From: Seison nebaliae
Lineage: Eukaryota > Rotifera > Pararotatoria > Seisonacea > Seisonidae
Direction: 5' to 3'
Length of the DNA: 64,000 nucleotides
Assembly (NCBI GenBank): GCA_023231475.1
Contig: JALJEE010001980.1
Coordinates: forward strand, 1-64,000
Below, piece by piece: positions 37,201 to 45,775 of the stretch. The notes below the pieces were generated by a model that worked only from the letters and a program-made list of their open reading frames with translations, was not told the origin of the DNA and ran no database searches. The translations under genes were made by a program, and so were the position numbers. Position 1 is the stretch's first letter, and every line of letters begins with the position of its first letter.

Positions 37201-37247
37201 TTCTGATAGACGGTGTGATCCTGATCTACATCCCCATTCTTATTCAT
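31218..37247 (-). CDS. NUP155: Nucleoporin Nup155 orthologue, 2009 aa, single frame
   Basis: Nup155 is a scaffold nucleoporin of the inner ring of the nuclear pore, with an N-terminal beta-propeller and C-terminal alpha-solenoid. Here the propeller region shows GVLFPVQRAYVIAGNTIKFW, ISADFYRSVLYVLVDSQKLF and FVLIFNTGVRIFYSF at the expected spacing, followed by HVRLADNL. The solenoid C-terminus keeps CCDYLIQYYLKKNQLAKMIN, INTRINSLQRSINF and PFDLRALFRVYGELY. The protein is much longer than the usual 1,300-1,450 aa. Acidic and polar insertions are visible (IIEEEQQDNEEFEVEDD near residue 275). The 6-kb frame has no stop and no obvious need for introns, unlike every neighbour. Some short stopless introns could still be hidden. 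Divergent from the CCDC96 gene. Confidence 0.85.
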   Translation of the reverse strand: MNKNGDVDQDHTVYQKEKQWYESLHRSVIRLTGPIYKYEKYLYETIPSGQLATTTPLIQLQQVSGDNATNYLELLSPNKPPKTNSNCIISSEQWSKYNQRTFDIHLHGSVYEIFHDRFLSLTEDQVRHKEYGVLFPVQRAYVIAGNTIKFWCFSDNSDFIHLDSIPERIFHVKLFRSDELDGFLSTFVLDVSFEISTHLLFVSCYQNFYVFSCCYNKPKNFFTISNCPIYALNPLNWHDYQKSLVRSKGQLTAIEYNVSINENNNDEIIEEEQQDNEEFEVEDDVINDSTNYLYVQEIFIYHHRQHIATCSNLLSNLQQGISKEDEKCGNFYTNRYHPTQRHLWQVVADGNETVTKKRIFLLTNNNEIYELIIPKMSLLKRVFTGGQDVMKPMKLELKRLHCESLLSNMIPEFISSIFRNSSTSSINGDGDYNFMTYNQYKKISMISADFYRSVLYVLVDSQKLFCFDLGFDGNSFKLIEVFTIQKIMDQLKNISISGHIQLQKIRGIIGVEVLSPYESERFHFVLIFNTGVRIFYSFENFSMRFISYQDLQKVASSSTIPSSSITTTSTGIRLSEYQKVDKFLSSNQSMKEICLIENRPSPYNIKIEHVRLADNLISELLGKFERISVTNYVMKNGIFFFIIQFTNDDGSISSILVKYDMTSSCLRRNCYDTSELVDSFQEVSEHLYIMDHYLDKSIIKDISHFEKEDGGMSNLYDGNLLSFVKFLSNGIIIEITIRTLDRQLSSLIDLTKTNEFNTTEPLLHAITKASSIVSNMNENFGKYLNFHSHIDTALAIMRLVGQQSTSFFDAPNDGRLQLLRETFFRMVESFIQSKHNEMIQLEERQFNQMKSVAQTPNFMTKSRMYNVKSAMRHVTDQHISISHLGNEEKKNRDMQLCVELLKFYEMIIQLYIAEVFRPFWDLHLFEVTKVDSGSSNLFSFGKSVFNFMFSNNFSYDSTPINDEDSINMIQPYDTKKEIEEKFLIETTTTAEELHGIYSNLNKLYRFFTEQLCQKENNSKSITTRHWMYNWRDAFEEMDENFESHRYSMYPKRRFPQGRFHQYNAMLTPEASLMRQQQEIVESLLQRIEFVKEIIGLFHLIILNNLLDQIYGQLDENCRYRFQTYRFSSLFVKDNKITDKLYLDIIRHSIRYYLKMAQYDQPNEFSQRMPMKEFCENLSYISPGLFTAGAATLAELRKCLRKATYLRTRPEYLVCPILPTVVTHVPNGIAPSILAVEPKMMKNDGTKRIKTLNNFNWNRDNDVDSVRQQYLDCLNEVSQIIEESNVLETLEESMLKVVINEMIVAGGLIHAVFICIKAGKCCDGLELATLFEWNRIWQNNPFIDMNVIRRQLTDSSVNNDSPLYTTITNDSVEHGYSYYLVRKDFYQIAIEILHELRSSTSGGTSAPVTQFLNKNANFPANNFGMRRMKRSRPEIDEMSPDDDDDVFVEIFQKLDPPLKLSKSNVNDFITRIIRLLILSDPISSMLKNSVDITQERLRQTNDARLYLSTTNRLMEKPVVSFSLLQSTIFEYYIRKNEGQQLTEIIFNLSNNANDSAEMAYESWLYYMSRPLLENEVNENVQQLHGVQNQQSISEDYKFRIDCCDYLIQYYLKKNQLAKMINVIYLFATSKYPIEINTRINSLQRSINFSPVDQNKWNESERLNYDQLLPQIQKVMYPIRIQQRFVKAIDQRLELMKNEQTKLFLNEIVMEINGQTTDYENMLRETRKRLNESIVELEEMCSNYSASLCFYSVMISLLAVAGTKEKSLIINIWEKFLKFEFRVMFDSSLQSFHEQSFNQIRHKQQLELFGNRLAEKIRDACLHYRDNYSWLPTLYIPLYEIIRYLEELCIRRDLFNEVNYDQKTFMMRSWALEHILLPILVTDNDRTAIFSSNKLGESSPFDLRALFRVYGELYTNAMAERIEVIKNHTISDDFNDNIHLYYANNTVYLLEWAINSGLIANDKQCQFIIENIKVNLFKMRDTLETIISSNKNPNVRLFLDHLNSKLDNYQF

Positions 37248-37686
37248 GTCGAAAAGAATAAGAGATGAAATTTAAATTTTCAAATTTTACGACGTTTTTA
37301 ATGCGGCATTCAAACTATCTCATTTAATCTAAATTATTCCATTGTTTATATGACATTTTTATGACAGTTGTGAAATTATAATTCTTTAATTAATAAGCTT
37401 TTCTCCCTATACATTTCCAACTTTTTTCTTCGGCTTGAGAGAAATTTTAAAAAAGTTTTAGTTTTCCTTTTTAAGCTTTTCTTGGTATCTACTCTATTCG
37501 AGACATTTGTAATTATTGGGCTTTATTTTCATTTTCATGAATTTCATGAGATTTCATGAAATGTGGGAAATATAACTAGATAGTTATTTCCATGGAAACG
37601 TGGACGAGAAGAAGAAATACACAAGAAGAAGTTTTATTTACATGATAATTATTAAATAAATAAAGTTATAATTAAACTGATCTAAT
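37248..37686. promoter_or_regulatory. Divergent promoter region with 10-bp triple repeat
   Basis: 439 bp between the starts of Nup155 and CCDC96. At 37,531-37,560 three tandem 10-bp units read ATTTTCATGA, ATTTCATGAG, ATTTCATGAA. The last forms the palindrome ATTTCATGAAAT. Helically phased repeats of this kind suit a transcription-factor binding array, but the factor is unknown. Confidence 0.45.
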
Positions 37687-39859
37687 ATGGATGGAGATAG
37701 ATTAGAAGATCTGGTACCAGGATCTCTTAAGTATGACATGCTTCGAATGCGAATGGAAATCGAAGAAAAGAAACAGAAGGAACAAGAAGAATATGAAAAA
37801 CAAAGAAAAGTGAGAATATTTCAAGAAGCTGTTGAGATCTCAAGTCACGAAGAAGAACTTGCTGAAAAAGAAGAAAAAGATTCGAAAGATGAAGAAATTG
37901 TTGAGGAAGAAAAAAGTGAACAAGATGAACAAATTCAACCGAATGTCATTGAGTCGAAAGTCGAGGAAACTGTGGAAATACTTCACATCGATATAGATGA
38001 AACAAATTCAGAAACTGAAAAAGTTTTAATGGAAATCAAAAATAATGTTCCCGAAGAATTATCAACAGTTCAAGAGGAAAATGAAGAGGATGAAGAAATG
38101 GATGACCTAGAGAATGATGATATCTTAGAAGTTAGCGACGCAGAATCTCTTAACTTAGATGACGAAATGGTTATTGATACCAAAGAGTACCATGCCGACT
38201 TAACTGACCAGTCGCGACATGGAACTCATGGTGAAGATGACGGAATAAATTTATCGAAAATAAAGCAACAAACCAAATTGAAAGATAAGAAAAAAGGAAT
38301 TAAACACGAATCCGATTTACAGTTGGTTCAATCAACAATTATTGAAGAGAAGTTCAATGAGGATGAGGACGAATATGTGCGACGAATACAAGAGCAGGAT
38401 AAAGAACTCGTCTCATCATCAGATGAACAAGATGAAATGAAAGATATCGATCTAATAGAGAATGATGAACAATTGGAAGAGAATAAACAAAGAGTTCGAC
38501 GGGAAACTTTATTTAGAAAATATGTCGTTAGTTTTTGATGAGAATCTTAATAATTTCCGTTCAATAATATTTTAGCAAGCAGCGAATAATCGAGAGAAAT
38601 TGATGACTCAAAACGATAAACTACAACATGACATTTATGAATTGCTAAGAAACAAAAAAGTTGGTAGAATTTATAAATTAGAAAATTATTTCTTTCTAGA
38701 AAGGACTTTCCATTAATGGATCGGAAACGAGTGAACAACCAACAAGTTCCGCAGATCGACAAGAACAGGAACATCGATATTTGAGATATATGAGTTATTC
38801 TCTTCTAATCTTCATGGTTTCACTTAAGAAAAAATCACAGCTGAAATCGAAAAATTAAAAGAAGAATCGGCAAACCATGAAAATGTATTAAATTCGGGAA
38901 TCATCGAACTTAAGTTAGAATCAGAAAAAGCGTCGGAAGAAGCAATGACCTTATGGAAAGAAATCATGAAATTTTTACGATCGTCTTTAGAGAATGCGCA
39001 AAATAGTCGTACCGGTGAAATAATTAAACCAATCGTTTCATTTCATTTATTGAGAAAAATAACAAATCGTAATTATTTAGGAAATAAACGAAAGATTGCG
39101 ACGTTTCGAAATGAAAAACGATGAAGTAAAAGAAGTGCGTTTGAGTTGGATAAAATTGAAGAATGCTTTAGAAAAGCACGAAGTAGTTATGCAACAGAAA
39201 GATAGATTGAACGAAGCTAATTTGAATATGATGGATTTCGAACAATTGAAAGTGGAAAATCAAACTTACAACGAAAAAATTGAAGATCGAAATGAAGTTC
39301 AATTCTATTATTTCTCCTCTAATTTTGAAACACTTTCCAAAAAAATTAGGATATTATTAATCTACAGAAGAAAATTTCTCAGAATATTCACATTCTGACG
39401 CACATCAAAGAAAAATTGAAATTTATCGAAGAAAATTGTGAATCGAGAACGGGACGATTGAATGAATTAGATGGAGAATTGTCGAAAGTTCTATCTAATT
39501 AATTCATTAAATTAAAGGAAAATTAATATTTATTATGTTAGAAACGTGACACTGTTGGTCATTTGAAGCAATCGAGAGACACGTTAAGAATGCAGAATGT
39601 TATGTTACAGAAAAATTCAGGATTATATATGATGCAATCGAAACAGCTACTTCAAGATTACGCTTATCATCGGGATGACAATGAGAAACTGGATAAGAAG
39701 ATAGAAGAATTAAAAACGAAACATAATCGATTGACAATTTTCAAGAAGCAGGCAATATCTGCGACTAACATCAGAAAGACTCATGAAGAAATTGATCAGA
39801 AAAATAAAATTTGCACAACTCCATTCACACAACAAATAACGACATTTTCAGAAAATTAA
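37687..39859 (+). CDS. CCDC96: CCDC96/CFAP184-like axonemal coiled-coil protein
   Basis: The first exon (37687 to about 38520) is strongly acidic, Glu/Asp-rich. It is followed by at least six small exons with coiled coil. In-frame joins were found at GTTAGT near 38,526, GTTGGT at 38,660, GTTATT near 38,791, GTTCAA near 39,297 and GTTCTA near 39,489. One junction near 39,020-39,080 does not fit any phase I tried. The C-terminal DUF4201-type segment matches the CCDC96/CCDC113 family: KQSRDTLRMQNVMLQKNSGL, LLQDYAYHRDDNEKLDKKI, ELKTKHNRL. CCDC96 forms a complex with CCDC113 near the base of radial spoke 3 in motile cilia. Acidic N-terminus plus this domain is the typical CCDC96 layout. It ends 34 nt from the convergent NUDCD3 stop. 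Confidence 0.72.
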
Positions 39860-39893
39860 GTGATTTTTATTTGAATTTTTTTTCATTTTAATT

Positions 39894-40815
39894 TCATTTT
39901 ATTTTCATTTTTCTCAATTCATCATAACGACATTTCTCTAAAGCGATTAATGATTCTTGATCTAAATCATCCATCCTTTTTTCCGCTTCGATATAACGCA
40001 GATCGATCTCAAAATCATTTGGATTATTTATCAATAATTTCGTCCACCATATCTCCGATTGTTTCTTTAGAGAAATCTTTCATTGAACATTTTGAATGAA
40101 TTTTTGAGAATGAACTAGAAATGAATAAAAAAAGGAACTAATAAGAACTGCTTATCTCGAATAGACCAAATACTCTCGTCAACAATTATTTTATGTTGAA
40201 GTTCATGATCCAACAACATTTCTTTCTAGAAAACTATATTCAATTTTTTCTTCTCTAGAAATTGAACAAACGACAAAATTGATTTTAATGTTATTGTCTT
40301 TTATCTCAACTTCAATGTCAGTTTTCTTTGAAAAGTCCTCGGTCAATCGAAAAATCACATCTATCTCATCGATTGATTGAGACCATCGATATATACCACA
40401 ATCCGCACCATTAAAAGTCTCATCACATTTTTGAAATAATTTCTGTTTTTCTTCAATTTCTGATATTCTATCGATATTGGGTGTATCATCGAATATTTCA
40501 GTTTCTGCTGCATTTGTTCTATTTTCAAATGTAATCGATTTTCGATATCTCATCTCATTGTCCATAAACTTATTTTCATATTGTGAGAATATTTCATTTA
40601 ACATCTCTTTTGCTACTCCGGGAGGGAATCCAATATTTTTACTCTTATCGAATGGTATAAAGAAATCAGTACTTGAAACGTGAATGTTAAATTTGAATGA
40701 ATTAGATAGCGAATGAAAACTTGTTAGAAAGGAAATGGAAAATAGAATGAAGGAATGGTTTAATTCCACCACTGACACAAAGTAGTTGTGCCAATAATTG
40801 GTCGTTCGAACTCAT
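39894..40815 (-). CDS. NUDCD3: NUDCD3 (NudC-like) CS-domain co-chaperone
   Basis: NudC-like proteins are HSP90-associated chaperones that stabilise dynein intermediate chain and other propeller proteins. Start at 40,815 (MSSNDQLLAQLLCVSGGIKP). A 45-nt intron with donor GTTTTC follows, then TDFFIPFDKSKNIGFPPGVA, which is the family N-terminal domain. A linker precedes FQKCDETFNGADCGIYRWSQ and the CS-domain strands (IDVIFRL, DIEVEIKDNNIKI). After two more introns come HKIIVDESIWSI and WWTKLLINN, then the C-terminal helix DLDQESLIALEKCRYDE. All match NUDCD3 order, including the GFPPG element that distinguishes it from NUDC. The naive ORF starts too late, stops early, and loses the last two exons. 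Confidence 0.9.
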
Positions 40816-40933
40816 ATGTATATGGAGGAATTAATTTTTAATAAATGGAAAAATTGAAGTGAACTGAATTTACATAATTTTCATTTTAATGAATTTATTT
40901 ATCTGAAAATGAGAATAATAAAATAACAATAAA

Positions 40934-42225
40934 TTATAAACAAGCTGTTGGTGTTAATAAAGTAGCAGAATATCTGCATGTTTCATATTCTTCCACTCTA
41001 CCCACTTTCTCGCTATTACTACATTGGAGGTCGATCTGAAATTAAAATTATTTGAAGTATTTTTTGTTTAAGTTAAAACAAAGAAATCTCACAGTAATCT
41101 GACGATATTTGTTGTTTGGACAACGATCTCCACCATTGGAGATAATTCGAAATTTATTTTTTTCATATTCTTCTAAATTACTTTCTCTTCCGATAACATT
41201 CACTTTATTATTCTAATTGAAATGAAGTCTAATTAATGATATAAGAAATAAGATTAACAGTTTTTTGAACAGAAGATTTATATGGACAAATCGAATATTC
41301 GAAATGATCGGCATTTGCATCAAAACATCGATTATCTAAATGGAGGAAGACAGTGTAAGGTCCATATCTCTAAAGAAATTATTAATAATTTTTTTTTTTT
41401 AATTTCTATTAACTGATGTGTCTTGATTAGGGAAATGATGACGAAAATGAACATTCAATTTTCTCCCTTCTTCAATTATTTTTTCTTGTTTTCTTCGTTT
41501 CTCTAATTCTTCTGTGCAACGTGATTGACATTTAACATATTTGTCTATTTGAAGTGGTTATTAGAACTATACGAAGAGAACTAACTATTCCATTCATCTG
41601 ATCCGTCGCAACAATCGCAAATTCCATCGTTCACTTTTGATGCAGTAATGTAACGATAATGATGCAATTCCATTCCCATTAAAATGGTACAAGAAAATCT
41701 TTAAATTATTGTTATGAAACGGTTGTTATTTATAAAATTAAACTTGCCATTTGAACAAGCTGATGTTCCCGGTTCATCCGAACCATCAGAACAATCGCAA
41801 TAATCATCGTTGATTTTCTCTAGAGATAACGACTGAAATGTTCTAACAATAAGAGATTAATGAGAAAATTATTGTTATGGAACCTTCATACAAGAAGATT
41901 GAGAATAATTGAATTTCAGATGTGGCAATGCACCTTTGATAGAAGGTAAAACGATGTTTCCTCTCCTTCCCAAGGAGTTGTGATTTGTTGGAATTTGCAA
42001 TTGATCGAAATTAGATGATCGAAAATGTCCATTCTTTTCAAATAATTTCAAATGATAATTCTTGAATGGTTGAGAATAATTGAGTTTGCGGAAAGTGAGC
42101 AATTGTTCTTCACGAAACAAAGAGGAAATGAAGCGAAATTGTATTAGCAAGAGAATGAGACAAATTCCAATTGTAATTTGAAATGTCCGCCGATGACGAC
42201 GTAGAATTGTGTAAACAAATTGCAT
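40934..42225 (-). CDS. PRKCSH: Glucosidase II beta subunit-like, shortened, membrane-anchored
   Basis: In known glucosidase II, the beta subunit retains the alpha subunit in the ER and recognises mannose through its MRH domain. Here the two LDLa-like repeats are clear ([16 protein letters not shown] and [15 protein letters not shown]), then a short coiled coil ([13 protein letters not shown]), then the MRH domain ([37 protein letters not shown] at the C-terminus). Seven exons fit in frame, giving roughly 350 aa, far below the usual 500 or more. The long acidic coiled-coil middle is nearly gone. Instead of a cleavable signal peptide there is a basic N-terminus and a long hydrophobic helix ([14 protein letters not shown]), suggesting a type II membrane anchor, followed by a novel stem of about 75 aa. 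No C-terminal HDEL is seen. Confidence 0.88.
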
Positions 42226-42459
42226 AGATTAGGAAACCATCGAAACTTTCCTAAGGAGAATGTTATTCAGCTTAAATTTGACTAATAGGTCTCGTTCATT
42301 TCTTTTCATTCTTTTCATAATAATTTCCATAATGTTTGAAGAGACTGATATTTTGAATTGGAAATACAAAAAAATTATCAACATATCTTCCAAAATTTGG
42401 ATCAAGGAATTTCCATTTATAATAAAAAAGAAGCTGAATTATTTTCCATTTTCTCTGAT
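42226..42459. promoter_or_regulatory. Divergent promoter space, PRKCSH/NDUFB5
   Basis: 234 bp between divergent start codons. It must contain both promoters and 5' UTRs. No motif stands out. Confidence 0.4.
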
Positions 42460-43006
42460 ATGCTCTCCAAATTGAGACATCCGATTTATAATGTCGTCAG
42501 ACATTCGTCTGAACGAACTTTTCAGTTCCGACCGTCGAAATATGTCAATGCAATTCTGAAGGATTATTTCGTTAAATTTCTTTCATCCACTTTTATTTCA
42601 TCATTCTTTTTAGCATTATTACATTTTACTCGGTTGTATTCCATTAGGTGGAATTATTGGATATGCGAATATTTTTTATGGTCCAGCCAAATTGAAGGAT
42701 ATTCCTGAAGGATATGATCCGAAAATTTATGAATATCATAAGAATCCGATTTCGAGAGCAATCTCTTATTGTATTCCGCCACCCGAACAAACACATGAAT
42801 GGTCGATACAAGCATTAAGAGATATTATGAATAAACAACGAGTGAGATTATTAGAACAAAAAGTGAATCGTTTAATGCGAGACAAAGATGATACGAAGTC
42901 ATGGCACTTCGTTCCAATCGAATCAACAAAAGACGATGACGTTATTCTGATGAGACAGAAGAGAACGAATGAAGCATTTCCTGCTTCTTTTAAATCTGAC
43001 AATTAA
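42460..43006 (+). CDS. NDUFB5: NDUFB5, complex I accessory subunit
   Basis: Exons 42460-42570 and 42614-43006 join to 167 aa. After a basic, mitochondrial-presequence-like N-terminus (MLSKLRHPIYNVVRHSSER) comes one membrane helix (YYILLGCIPLGGIIGYANIF), then the family hallmark IPEGYDPKIYEYHKNPISR and a helical C-terminus (RVRLLEQKVNRLM, KSWHFVPIES). It sits in the membrane arm (B module) of respiratory complex I. The stop lies 22 nt from the convergent LZIC-like stop. The intron is 43 nt with donor GTTAAA. Confidence 0.92.
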
Positions 43007-43028
43007 ATTTATTTAAATTAGTCTAATA

Positions 43029-43627
43029 TTAGTTGGAACATCTCTCCATATCACCTCTGAGACTTCGTATCTCTTCCTCTTTCAACTCTTCACCGTTAAC
43101 GGAAAGTATTCGAAGTAGATCTCTTTTCCTTCTTTCATAGACATTTTCACTAATTTTCTTTAATCGAAATTCTTGTTCTGTCTATAATTGACATGAAAAT
43201 ATTTGAGATTGAGAAATGTTTCCTTTCCAGAAAAAGAATGAACTTCATTTAAATCTTTTCTTAAATTTTCTGAAATTCTTCGTCTTTGAGTCTTCAAATT
43301 TCCTTTGATAGTCTCGTGATCGAATAATTTCTTTTGGGATTCTTTTGTAGTTATCTAATGTGTCTAAAGGGAATGAATTTAAATGAAATGATTTTAAAGA
43401 ATTTAACAAGATCTTCTCGATCTAATCGTTTGTTGAATTCGTCAATTTGTTCTATTGTACTCTCATATAAATCATTTCGTTCGTTTAAAGATAAACTATC
43501 ACTGAAGAGGAAAAGATTGTATGAAATAGAAAAAGTTTGACATTAACGACATTTCATCAATATCTCTCAATTGATCGGTTAAACGCTTTAATTGAACATT
43601 GATTCGTTGTTTAAGTTCATTTTCCAT
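43029..43627 (-). CDS. LZIC: LZIC/ICAT-like small coiled-coil protein
   Basis: Four exons join in frame to about 145 aa through donors GTTAAT, GTTAAA and GTTCAT. The N-terminal leucine-zipper-like helix (LKQRINVQLKRLTDQLRDID) and the following Y-E-S-T-I-E-Q-I-D-E-F-N segment parallel the LZIC zipper. KKLFDHETIKGNLKTQRRR and ERRKRDLLRILSVNGEELKE parallel its ICAT-homologous end. It is shorter than vertebrate LZIC (190 aa), and similarity is weak outside these blocks. ICAT binds beta-catenin. Whether this protein does is not known. The start at 43,627 is the first ATG. An AG acceptor just upstream allows a further 5' exon. Confidence 0.6.
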
Positions 43628-43932
43628 TTTTTTGACTTCTGTCCGTTCTTCAAATTTTTATTTTGGTAACAATATAACTTAAATAAACAAAATTTTAGAC
43701 GAACAGTCTTTCCTTATGTAGAGAAAGGTCATCCCATCAATTTTCAAGTTCGGTTGGTTTACGGGCAAATTATCATAAATAGTTATTACTCACAACTACT
43801 ACTTGTCAGAACAACTTCCCTTCTCAAAATTTTTACATATTCATTAACAGAAAAAATCAGTTATCATTAAATAATTATTAAAATGATTTTTATAGAAAAG
43901 GAGTTCCAAATAAGACTTTACAAAAATTTTTT
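43628..43932. other. Intergenic spacer between two minus-strand genes
   Basis: 305 bp with no frame or repeat that I can support. It should contain the 3' end of UTP6 and the promoter or upstream exon of the LZIC-like gene. Confidence 0.4.
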
Positions 43933-45742
43933 TTATTTTTCTTCAACTTCTTTTCTCATTGAGATCGAGTCAATCATATTTCTCAAAACAATTTTTCTGA
44001 GGGAATAATATTTATGGAATAAATTAAAGATAATATTAACGATGGCATTATTGATCGGATATGAAAATTGGTCTAGAATTGAAGAATTTGTCGAATACTC
44101 TTCTAAGAATGACGTTTTTCTCTGTTAGTTGGAAAATGTGAGATTTTTAAATTTAGTTTCAACATTATGAAGAATATTAACGAATTCATATAAATCACCC
44201 GTTTCCTCCAATTTCAATTGTTGAGAGAATTTGATATGATAAATAAAGTTCTCATAACAATAAACTAGTTTGAGATAATTAAATAAGTTTCTATCTGAAA
44301 AATGAATGATTAAGAATAATTCTTATCGACTTAACTGAACCTTTCTCATCTTGAATCTGTTCATTATACACATCCATTCGATGAAGTTGTCGATATATCA
44401 AATATTTAGAATTGTCTTTCAAGGAATTAAAATTTGAAATATGAATAAGAGTCTAACGTACACCAATTCCAATAAAATCTTTAATTTGGTTTTTGTTATC
44501 ATCCTCTTTCAAACGCATCACTAACGAATCTTCGGTTTTCGTATCTTCTCGAAATTTAGATTTTAATTTCACGTCATCAATCCATTTCATACGAACAAAA
44601 ATATCAATTACAAATGGATCTTTTGATAATTCTTCATTTTTCTTTAATTCATCTTCCAATCGTTGGAAGACATTAGGAAAATTGAGATTGAATGATTTCT
44701 GTTGCAACACAATGATAAGTGAACAAATTAATTGACTTTCTACAAAAGGGGAAAATTACAAAAATTTCTCAAATAAAAAGAACTTCCGGTAAATCGTTTA
44801 AGGATATGTTGGAAAATAAGAAGGAGAATATCACCTTGTAAAATGGAACTAGATTCCTTTTCTTCTTCATGTTCCATTCCATCAGATGTTGTTAATAATG
44901 ATGATCTTTCCGAAATGTATTCGATATAATTCTTCTCTAAAACGAAATACTAAAAATTAACATTAATTCAATCGATAATTTTAGGAGAATTTTAACATTG
45001 TACCATAAAAGTTCACTGAGCGGACAGAAACCAATAGCTCGATGATAAATTTTTCGTGTTGTGGAATATGAATTCTCTCCTTGACTTTCACACATCATTC
45101 CCCATAGATTCTCATTACGATTATGTGTTTGCACCATCAGTGCAAACACTTTCTTCATAATATCCTTCTTTCCCTGATGGTAAAATATGAATAAATATTT
45201 ATTAAATTGTCACTAACGACTTCTTTGCAAAATTTCAAGTATTGTTTCCAAAAATCTTCCCGATGACGATTCGCTAAACATAACCTCTTTTAAATTAATG
45301 GAAGATAAATATTGAGTTAAATAAGAATTGAAATAAACTTGATACAAGTCTGATATCCGTCCGATAATTTTTTTCTGAATAATTTTGATATTCTCCAAAG
45401 TTTCTTTTGCATTTTCTGAATTGTTCTATATAACAATTATTCGTTAATCGATCATAAATGAAATAACTTTCAATTCACAATTAATTAATTGATAGAGACT
45501 CTTCTCATATCGAATATAATCCAAATAACAGGATGGCGTTTTTTTCGGACGAACAATTTTGTATTCGAAATTCCTTCGCGATTTCAATAAAATTCTGTCA
45601 TAGTTGAGAAGAGTTGCAAACTATCATAGAGAAAGTTGACTGATATTAACTTTATTTTTTTGTTGGAAAATAATTGTGTTTTTTTCATCATTTCGATTTC
45701 GGGAACCATCAGTTCCATTCGTTGCTGAACGATATCTGTCAT
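43933..45742 (-). CDS. UTP6: UTP6, small-subunit processome HAT-repeat protein
   Basis: UTP6 is a half-a-TPR protein of the UtpB complex needed for 18S rRNA maturation in the nucleolus. The N-terminus beginning MTDIVQQRMELMVPEIEMM is diagnostic. It is joined over a 57-nt intron to RRNFEYKIVRPKKTPSCYLD, then IRYEKSLYQLI and HAT-like helices (MKKVFALMVQTHNRNENLWG, YHRAIGFCPLSELLWYN). About nine exons fit in frame through donors such as GTTAAT, GTTATT, GTTAGT, GTTAAA, GTGATA, GTTAGA, GTTCAG and GTTGAA. The last exon ends in SMRKEVEEK at 43,935. The predicted length of about 400 aa is well below the usual 600, so several C-terminal HAT repeats appear lost. It begins 33 nt after the TYW2 stop on the same strand. 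Confidence 0.85.
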
Positions 45743-45775
45743 GATTCCAAAGAAAAAAATTCTTTCGAAAAAAAA

